From an uncultured Bacteroidota bacterium (GTDB taxonomy: Bacteria > Bacteroidota > Bacteroidia > Chitinophagales > Chitinophagaceae), in NCBI GenBank assembly GCA_946479055.1, contig CAMLEX010000058.1, positions 1 to 12,527 on the forward strand: 12,527 bases of DNA. Direction: 5' to 3'. The notes below the pieces were generated by a model. The model was not told where the DNA came from. It was given only the letters and a program-made list of their open reading frames with translations, and did not search any database. Position 1 is the stretch's first letter. Every line of letters starts with the position of its first letter. The position numbers were made by a program, and so were the translations under genes. Positions 7,480 to 12,527 of the stretch are shown piece after piece.

Positions 7480-9245
7480 TCCGGCAAACTTAAACTCCTT
7501 TTGTAATGTCCTGTAATGCGAAATATTCTCACCTGCTTTGAGACGTTGTAACGAACGCCGGATTTGTATTCTTTGCCGGGAGTTAATGTAAAATTTTTGC
7601 TGGGACAGCGTTGTTCACAATAGCCGCATTCCACACATCTATCCACCTCTTCTTCCACAACCGGCATTGTTTTAATATTCTTCAAATGGCATTTTTTGTC
7701 TTCGTTTATAATTACTCCGGGGTTCAGAATAGTATGGGGATCAATCAACTTTTTCAATGATCTCATAATCTGGTAGGCATCATCTCCCCATTCATCCTTT
7801 ACATAAGGAGCTATTTGTCTCCCGGTTCCATGTTCTGCTTTTAACGAGCCATTGTATTTGCGGATAATAATACCTGCCAGGTCATCATTGAAATGTTCAA
7901 ATACGGCTAATTCCTCTTTTGTATTTACGGGTTGTGTGATTAAGAAATGAAGGTTGCCTTCTTTAGCATGTCCAAATATAATAGCGTTGTAATAGCCATA
8001 TCTTCTAAACAACTCCTGCAAATCGGTAACAGCGTTACCCAGATTTTCCAGGGGTACTGCCACATCTTCCAGCATGGCGGTGGTGCCTTTTTCTCTTACT
8101 GCAGCAACGGAAGGATATAAACCTTTACGAATCTTCCAAAGTTCAGCCTGCGCCGAAGCATCTTGCGTAAAATTGAATTCAGCAATAAGAGGTAAACCAT
8201 CAATCACAGGTTTTGAGTATGCAAATTTTAACTGCAGTTCCGCAACAGTGGAAGCCTGGTATTCACAGAGTATGGCCGTAGCGTTTTCCGGTAATGTTTT
8301 GACTATTGAAGGGCAATAAGTAAGATGTTCAATGGACCGTAATGCCGCCCTGTCCATCAATTCAAGTGCATCTGCACCTGTTTTTTTTAAAGCAGGAATT
8401 ATTCCAGCAGCCACAACGGGGTCTTCAAAAAAGAGCAATCCAGTAACTTTAAATGGCTTATCAGGAATTGTCTTCAATACAGCTTCTGCAATAAAAGCCA
8501 AAGTTCCTTCGGCACCGATTAGCAGATGAGCTAAAATTTCAAGAGGATGCGAGTAATCAATAAACGCATTAATACTATACCCAACGGTATTTTTAATTTT
8601 ATATTTATTCCTGATTTTATTTAGCAGTTCATCATTTTGCAGAATCCTTTGTTTTAACAAGGCTATTCCTTCACATATAGTTTTATCCTCTGTTTCAAAT
8701 CTTTTAAAATCTTCCTCATGAGCCGTATTATATTCATTACCGTTAGGCAAAACAAATTTTAAAGAGTGTAGTGTGTGGTAAGAATTGTGTTCAACACCAC
8801 AGCACATGCCACTGCTATTGTTTGATAAGATCCCTCCCATCATTGCGGCACTTATGGATGCAGGATCAGGCCCAATCTTGCTTCCATACAATTTTAAATT
8901 CCAGTTGACATGGGCCCCTATGGCCCCTGGTTGTACCTTTACAAAAACACCATTATTCAATGGCTCAATCTGCCTCCAGTATTTACTAAGGTCAACAAGT
9001 ATTCCATCAGTAATGGATTGACCACTTAAACTGGTACCTCCTGTACGGAAAGTGAGGGGAATATTATGTTGTTTTGAAAAAACAAATAATTTTTTAATTT
9101 CATCAATTGTATCTGGTTGAACAATGGCCTGGGGCAGCAAGTAATAATAGCTTGCGTCGCCTGCGAAAGCATACCTGTCAATTAAAGCTGTTTTTATCTT
9201 TTCTGGAGACAAGATTTGCCTGAGCTGTTTCCCGATCTCTGCCAT
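7407..9245 (-). CDS. FAD-linked 2-hydroxyacid (D-lactate / D-2-hydroxyglutarate type) dehydrogenase, N-terminal half
   Basis: A 612-residue frame, of which residues 1-556 are authentic. It carries an FAD-binding PCMH domain (RTGGTSLSGQS at 67-77; IGAEGTLAFIAEA) followed by an FAD-oxidase C-terminal domain (FGHAKEGNLHFLI; LKAEHGTGRQIAP) and the first 4Fe-4S motif (Cys537, Cys540, Cys543, Cys547). Relatives of about 900-1000 residues, such as D-lactate dehydrogenases and E. coli YdiJ, oxidise a D-2-hydroxyacid to the 2-oxoacid and pass electrons through C-terminal Fe-S domains. Here the frame breaks after Pro556; the last 56 residues are out of frame and look random. The 73-base overlap with the C-terminal frame is a by-product of this shift. 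The gene starts 15 bases after the FAH gene, so they form one operon. Substrate is not decided by sequence; lactate fits the context. Confidence 0.88.
   Translation of the reverse strand: MAEIGKQLRQILSPEKIKTALIDRYAFAGDASYYYLLPQAIVQPDTIDEIKKLFVFSKQHNIPLTFRTGGTSLSGQSITDGILVDLSKYWRQIEPLNNGVFVKVQPGAIGAHVNWNLKLYGSKIGPDPASISAAMMGGILSNNSSGMCCGVEHNSYHTLHSLKFVLPNGNEYNTAHEEDFKRFETEDKTICEGIALLKQRILQNDELLNKIRNKYKIKNTVGYSINAFIDYSHPLEILAHLLIGAEGTLAFIAEAVLKTIPDKPFKVTGLLFFEDPVVAAGIIPALKKTGADALELMDRAALRSIEHLTYCPSIVKTLPENATAILCEYQASTVAELQLKFAYSKPVIDGLPLIAEFNFTQDASAQAELWKIRKGLYPSVAAVREKGTTAMLEDVAVPLENLGNAVTDLQELFRRYGYYNAIIFGHAKEGNLHFLITQPVNTKEELAVFEHFNDDLAGIIIRKYNGSLKAEHGTGRQIAPYVKDEWGDDAYQIMRSLKKLIDPHTILNPGVIINEDKKCHLKNIKTMPVVEEEVDRCVECGYCEQRCPSKNFTLTPGKEYKSGVRYNVSKQVRIFRITGHYKRSLSLPEWIPVRLMACVPQIVLYLSIPGSL
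7578..7580 (-). other. Probable one-base deletion (frameshift) in dehydrogenase gene
   Basis: On the minus strand the codons ACT CCC GGC AAA encode LTPGK, but relatives read LTPRQRI at this place. Adding one C to the CCC run gives ACT CCC CGG CAA AGA ATA, which restores TPRQRIQIRRSLQRLKAGEN and joins the two halves without another stop. The site is a short C run (GGG on the plus strand). No canonical heptameric slippery sequence is present, so a deletion or sequencing error is more likely than programmed frameshifting. Confidence 0.8.
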
Positions 9246-9260
9246 TTTTCTGAATATTTC

Positions 9261-10121
9261 TTATACCATTTTATTTTCAACAAAACCCAGCTTCTCAATT
9301 TCTACTTTCACTACATCGCCGGGACGTAACCATTTTTTTTCAGGCATACCCAATATTACCCCTTCGGGAGTACCTGTTAAAATTAAATCACCGGGTTCAA
9401 GCGTAAAATGTTTGCTCAGGTCTTCAATTAAATATGCCACCGGAAAAATCATATCCGCCGTATTGGAGTTCTGTCGAGTTTCTCCGTTCAATGTGCATTT
9501 AAGCTGCAGGTATTGAGGATTTTCTATTTCATCAGCAGTAACTAAAAATTTACCTAACGGCAGAAACTTATCCAGGCTTTTTCCCATCAGCCATTGACTG
9601 CTGCGAAATTGCAAATCCCTGCACGATAAATCATTTGCAACGCAATAACCGAGTACATACTGTAAAGCTTCGCTTTCTTTTACATCCTTACAACGTTTGC
9701 CGATTACAACTCCCAACTCCACTTCGTAATCAAACTGTTCGCCAACTCCCCCAAGAGACACATCATCGCCATAATTAACCAATGTATTATTGAATTTATT
9801 AAAAACCACCGGAATAGTTGGAACAGGCATCCCGCTTTCTGCCGCATGCCGCCGGTAATTTAAACCAATACAAATTATTTTTTGTGGATGCGGGACACAG
9901 GATGCAATTTTCAGCTTTTCCTCATCCATAATAAATTCGGAGTAGTGTATAGCCTTTTCTGCAATAGTTGCTATTTCCTTCACATCTTCAATAGTAATAC
10001 TTTGGCTTCCAAATATTTTCTCTTTTTGATTTTCCCGGTAACCATCAATATCAAGGACCCCTATTGCTGTTTTAACTCCTAAATAAATTTGTTCATTTTT
10101 AAGAAAATATATCAGTTTCAT
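9261..10121 (-). CDS. FAH-family hydrolase (2,4-diketo-3-deoxy sugar acid hydrolase candidate)
   Basis: A 286-residue cytoplasmic enzyme of the fumarylacetoacetate hydrolase superfamily. The first 75 residues are the variable N-terminal domain; the catalytic domain starts at KIICIGLNYRRHAAESG (81-97), where His92 is the likely catalytic base. Metal ligands are Glu133 and Glu135 in DYEVELGVVIG and Asp164 in VANDLSCRD, with the family's usual spacing. Lys181 lies in WLMGKSLDKFLPLG, and the LTGTPEGV motif is near the end. Members with this length and motif set cleave acylpyruvates; in non-phosphorylating L-fucose and L-rhamnose pathways one of them splits the 2,4-diketo-3-deoxy acid into pyruvate and L-lactate. 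That role fits the neighbouring sugar symporter and 2-hydroxyacid dehydrogenase, but aromatic-acid or isomerase roles in the same family cannot be excluded. It lies 68 bases after the symporter and 15 before the dehydrogenase. Confidence 0.85.
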   Translation of the reverse strand: MKLIYFLKNEQIYLGVKTAIGVLDIDGYRENQKEKIFGSQSITIEDVKEIATIAEKAIHYSEFIMDEEKLKIASCVPHPQKIICIGLNYRRHAAESGMPVPTIPVVFNKFNNTLVNYGDDVSLGGVGEQFDYEVELGVVIGKRCKDVKESEALQYVLGYCVANDLSCRDLQFRSSQWLMGKSLDKFLPLGKFLVTADEIENPQYLQLKCTLNGETRQNSNTADMIFPVAYLIEDLSKHFTLEPGDLILTGTPEGVILGMPEKKWLRPGDVVKVEIEKLGFVENKMV

Positions 10122-10189
10122 TATACGGTTATTTAAATACTCAGAATATTATTATTTAAAAAACAGGGAATATTCAACTCCTGCATAAA

Positions 10190-11893
10190 CTACCAGAATC
10201 GTATATACAATGCTGCGGTAATCCCCAGAACAATTATTATCATGGCCAGAATGCCCGGTGATACTTTATAAATATTTGCATCTACTTCTAATGCATGCAC
10301 TCGGGTCGCTCCTTTTTTATCTAGCAAACTCACAGTTGCTATTAAAATAACGGTAAAGAAAAACACCCAACCCATTTGAATTAAAAAAGGTATTTCATAT
10401 TCACCTGTTGCATTGGGATAAGCAGTATATAATAGCGTATCATTGCCGGCTAAGCCTGGTAAAAATTTATCAAACAAAATGGCTAACAGAACGCCGCCGA
10501 TGATACCTGCAATAGCCGCCCTTGAAGTAGTTTTCTTCCAGAAAAAACCTAACAGAAATACAGGAAAGATAGCCGGCGAAATATAGCCTGTATATTTCTG
10601 GATGAACTCAAACCCTCCTTTACCACCAATACCCAACGAGTCTTTCCAGTTCACCACGATCGCAATAAGCAATGATATAATAACAACAATGCGGCCCATC
10701 CACACCAGTTTTTTTTCTGCCGCCTCTTTTTTTATATACTTCTTATAAATATCGAGTGTATAAATGGTAGAAATACTATTTGCCTTTCCCGCTAGTGAAG
10801 CCACTATAGCTGCCGTTAATGCTGCCATGGATAGTCCCCTCAGACCAGTTGGCAAAAATCCGAGTACGGCTGAATAGGCATTATCTTCACGAAACTCACC
10901 ATTGGTGAGCATTTGCTGTTGTAATTCACCGTTCTGATGCAATACATAAGCTGCAATGCCTGGCAATACCACCAGTAACGGCATCAATAATTTTAAAAAC
11001 GCAGCAAATAAAATCCCGGTACGGGCAGTTTTTAAATTTGCTCCTAATGCACGTTGGGTAATATACTGGTTACATCCCCAGTAATTAAGATTGGCAATCC
11101 ACATACCGGCCGCTAACATTGCTAACCCGGGCAAACTTGAATAATGATTAATTTGTTCCTGCGAGGCGCCTGGTCCGGGTTTTTCAAATATCATATTAAA
11201 ATGGCCGGGGGCTTTATTAAGCAATTGGTTAAAGCCGGCTATAAAATCCTTTCCATACCCGAACTTTTCACTCACAACGGTCAAAGCGATATACGATGTT
11301 ACCAACCCGCCTATTATAAGTACCAGCACCTGTATCACATCGGTGTAACCAATTACTTTCATACCTCCTAAAGTTATTACCAGGGCAAATACAGCCAGCC
11401 CTATCATAATGACATGAAAATTATTTCCTCCCGTAAGGTTGTTAATAGCCAGTGTTCCGAGATACAAAATAGAAGTGAGGTTTACAAAAATGTAGAGGAA
11501 GAGCCAGAAGATGGTCATAATCATCGCCACCGTTTCATTGTACCTCTTTTTTAAAAACTGCGGCATCGTAAAAATTCGATTCTTTAGGTAAATCGGCATA
11601 AAGAAAACAGCCACAATAATCAACGAAACAGCGGCCAGCCATTCATAAGCTGAGATAGCTATCCCCAGGCGAAAGCCATTGCCGCTCATGCCTATGAATT
11701 GCTCTGCGGAAATATTGGAAGCTATAAGCGAAGCACCAATAGCCCACCAGGTTAATTGCCCTTCTGCGAGGAAGAAATCGGTAGAGGTTGTTTGTACAGG
11801 TTTTTTTCGTTTATACACCCACAAGCCGTAACCAGCTACCATGATGAAATAAACAAGAAACACAATGTAATCGGGAGTCTGTAATGTTTTCAT
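10190..11893 (-). CDS. Sodium/sugar symporter of the SSS family, vSGLT-like
   Basis: A 567-residue inner-membrane carrier with roughly 14 hydrophobic segments, resembling Vibrio parahaemolyticus vSGLT along its length. By my alignment from memory, sugar-contacting residues of vSGLT are retained: Gln65 (in NISAEQFIGMSG), Glu84 (AYEW), Asn268 and the gate Tyr271 (ANLNYWG), Lys301 (AAFLKLL) and Gln432 (IQKYTG). At the sodium site vSGLT Ser365 matches Ser366, but the adjacent Ser364 position is Ala365. This favours a galactose- or glucose-shaped sugar, and 6-deoxy forms such as fucose are possible, imported with sodium. It is the first complete gene of the minus-strand operon leading to the FAH enzyme and dehydrogenase, and follows the galM remnant by about 113 bases. 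The ATG at 11893 gives the normal family N-terminus. Confidence 0.93.
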   Translation of the reverse strand: MKTLQTPDYIVFLVYFIMVAGYGLWVYKRKKPVQTTSTDFFLAEGQLTWWAIGASLIASNISAEQFIGMSGNGFRLGIAISAYEWLAAVSLIIVAVFFMPIYLKNRIFTMPQFLKKRYNETVAMIMTIFWLFLYIFVNLTSILYLGTLAINNLTGGNNFHVIMIGLAVFALVITLGGMKVIGYTDVIQVLVLIIGGLVTSYIALTVVSEKFGYGKDFIAGFNQLLNKAPGHFNMIFEKPGPGASQEQINHYSSLPGLAMLAAGMWIANLNYWGCNQYITQRALGANLKTARTGILFAAFLKLLMPLLVVLPGIAAYVLHQNGELQQQMLTNGEFREDNAYSAVLGFLPTGLRGLSMAALTAAIVASLAGKANSISTIYTLDIYKKYIKKEAAEKKLVWMGRIVVIISLLIAIVVNWKDSLGIGGKGGFEFIQKYTGYISPAIFPVFLLGFFWKKTTSRAAIAGIIGGVLLAILFDKFLPGLAGNDTLLYTAYPNATGEYEIPFLIQMGWVFFFTVILIATVSLLDKKGATRVHALEVDANIYKVSPGILAMIIIVLGITAALYIRFW

Positions 11894-11965
11894 GTAGCTT
11901 TAATTAACCATTGATTTGTTGTTTATTACTGAGGAAATAGGAAATGCACTGCCCTGTCCTTATTT

Positions 11966-11990
11966 AAAAATTGTTGAGTTGCTCAAACTC
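11966..11990 (-). terminator. Terminator-like hairpin after the galM remnant
   Basis: Read on the minus strand, GAGTT and AACTC pair around a five-base loop (11976-11990), and the sequence continues AACAATTTTT. A short stem followed by a T-run lies 16 bases past the galM stop and before the symporter gene. It could end or attenuate transcription from galM. The stem is only 5 bp, so support is modest. Confidence 0.3.
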
Positions 11991-12006
11991 CGTCTATACT
12001 TAGTGA

Positions 12007-12306
12007 TTAATTTTTTGTTGAAAAACAATAAACAGTTTTTGTTTTATACACTTGTCCGGGTTCAAGAACTGTTGAAGGAAATAAAGGCTGGTTGGGTGAG
12101 TTGGGAAAGTGCTGTGTTTCCAGGCAAAAAGCTGTTCTACAATCATTTTTCTTTCCTCCTTTTAAAACCCGGTCGCCTTTCATAAAATTACCGCTGTAAA
12201 ATTGCATGCCTGGTTCAAGTGTATATACTGTCATTGTTATACCCGTTTTATCACCTGTTACAACGGCAGCTTTTATTAATCCTGTTTGTTCACTTTTATT
12301 CAAAAC
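12007..12306 (-). pseudogene. galM: Aldose 1-epimerase (galactose mutarotase), C-terminal remnant
   Basis: About 100 codons matching only the C-terminus of GalM, an enzyme of roughly 340-390 residues that interconverts alpha and beta galactose or glucose. Recognisable blocks are VLNK, AAVVTGDKTGITMTVYT, EPGMQFYSGNFM, TAFCLETQHFPNSPNQP and LFPSTVLEPGQ. The Glu in CLETQ is the catalytic base, but the two catalytic His residues and the Asp lie in the missing N-terminal part, so the remnant cannot be active. Homology starts abruptly at the VLNK codons near 12306; farther upstream the frame reads unrelated sequence and meets a TAG at 12322-12324. A TTG at 12303 could serve as a start but sits inside what should be a conserved strand. 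It presumably once headed, or preceded, the symporter operon. The loss may come from insertion of the phage-like sequence to the right, or from a misjoined assembly. Confidence 0.85.
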
Positions 12307-12318
12307 GTGCAGAGGAAT

Positions 12319-12345
12319 TTCCTACCAGGATTAATCCTGCAGGAA
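12319..12345. repeat. Near-perfect 27-base palindrome at the galM / phage-like junction
   Basis: The arms TTCCTACCAGGATT and AATCCTGCAGGAA are complementary except for one mismatch and one unpaired base. The core AGGATTAATCCT (12327-12338) is a perfect 12-base palindrome. It sits between the end of galM homology and the start of the phage-like gene, about 38 bases before that ATG. It could be an operator, a transcription-terminating hairpin or a recombination site. No T-run follows it on either strand. Confidence 0.55.
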
Positions 12346-12383
12346 GGAGAATTACTAAACAGTACGAATAACAATATAAATTT

Positions 12384-12527
12384 ATGGCATTCGCAGTATT
12401 AACATCAAACGAAACCGGAGCAAATAGTCTAACAGATATCAATGCAAATTTTGCAGCGGCAGCAGGATTAACTGATACTCAAACTCTTACAAATAAGAGG
12501 ATCACTCCTCGTGTAGGAACGACAACT
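12384..12527 (+). CDS. Phage tail/structural-like protein, N-terminal fragment
   Basis: The first 48 codons of a plus-strand gene running off the right edge. The peptide begins MAFAVLTSNETGANSLTDIN and continues through NANFAAAAGL to TDTQTLTNKRITPRVGTTT. The TQTLTNKRITPR block is a phrase I recognise from phage and prophage tail-fibre or minor structural proteins, where repeats around TLTNK connect an N-terminal attachment region to a receptor-binding or beta-rich part. A GGAAGGAG purine stretch lies about 34 bases upstream, too far for a normal ribosome binding site. The composition (Ala, Thr and Asn rich, no signal peptide) differs from the neighbouring metabolic proteins. It points away from the metabolic cluster and would be the first gene of a separate element. 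A bacterial surface protein with the same motif is possible. Confidence 0.6.
   Translation, partial: MAFAVLTSNETGANSLTDINANFAAAAGLTDTQTLTNKRITPRVGTTT

Noticed and set aside
7560..7600. Programmed ribosomal frameshifting in the dehydrogenase
   Set aside because: The required shift is -1, but the local codons ACT CCC GGC AAA GAA do not form an X XXY YYZ slippery heptamer, and no obvious stimulatory hairpin follows. A missing C explains it more simply.
11916..12185. Plus-strand frame of 89 codons opposite galM
   Set aside because: It mirrors the galM remnant, whose conserved blocks are clearly on the minus strand.
12303..12303. TTG at 12301-12303 as the true start of a small independent protein
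   Set aside because: The codon lies within the VLNK block conserved in full-length GalM, so the frame is a remnant rather than a small gene of its own.

Overview
The window looks like a piece of an AT-rich Bacteroidota genome, possibly near Chitinophagaceae. This is inferred from the protein families, the lipoprotein-style N-termini with loose lipoboxes, the general lack of Shine-Dalgarno sequences, and an AraC gene divergent from a glycan-degradation pair. No rRNA, tRNA, CRISPR array or complete mobile element is visible.

Left part (1-4655, all minus strand): the first 34 codons of phosphoenolpyruvate synthase run off the left edge. Upstream of it lie a 321-base gap, a small stand-alone ACT-domain-like protein, an exported formylglycine-type sulfatase, and a 775-residue exported protein resembling GH101/GH129-type glycoside hydrolases. 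Divergent from that last gene is a plus-strand AraC regulator with a cupin sensor domain (4853-5716).

Middle and right part (5744-12306, all minus strand), in transcription order: the C-terminal remnant of galactose mutarotase (GalM), a sodium/sugar symporter closely resembling Vibrio vSGLT, a fumarylacetoacetate-hydrolase-family (FAH) enzyme, a large FAD/Fe-S 2-hydroxyacid dehydrogenase, and a lipoprotein with a RbsD/FucU sugar-mutarotase fold. The dehydrogenase is split into two overlapping frames by what looks like one missing base at about 7578-7580.

Taken together the genes suggest use of a sulfated, galactose- or fucose-like glycan. The sulfatase and hydrolase would act outside the cytoplasm, mutarotases would equilibrate the sugar anomers, the vSGLT-like carrier would import the sugar, and the FAH enzyme would cleave a keto-deoxy sugar acid. 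The dehydrogenase would return lactate or a similar 2-hydroxyacid to the pyruvate pool, and PEP synthase would feed gluconeogenesis. This pathway is inferred: the sugar dehydrogenase and dehydratase steps are not in the window.

At the right edge GalM homology stops abruptly near 12306. After about 77 bases containing a near-perfect 27-base palindrome, a plus-strand gene begins whose N-terminus resembles phage tail or structural proteins. The GalM truncation, the frameshift and this phage-like junction are the most unusual points. Each could be real (phage insertion, recent gene decay) or an assembly or sequencing artefact.
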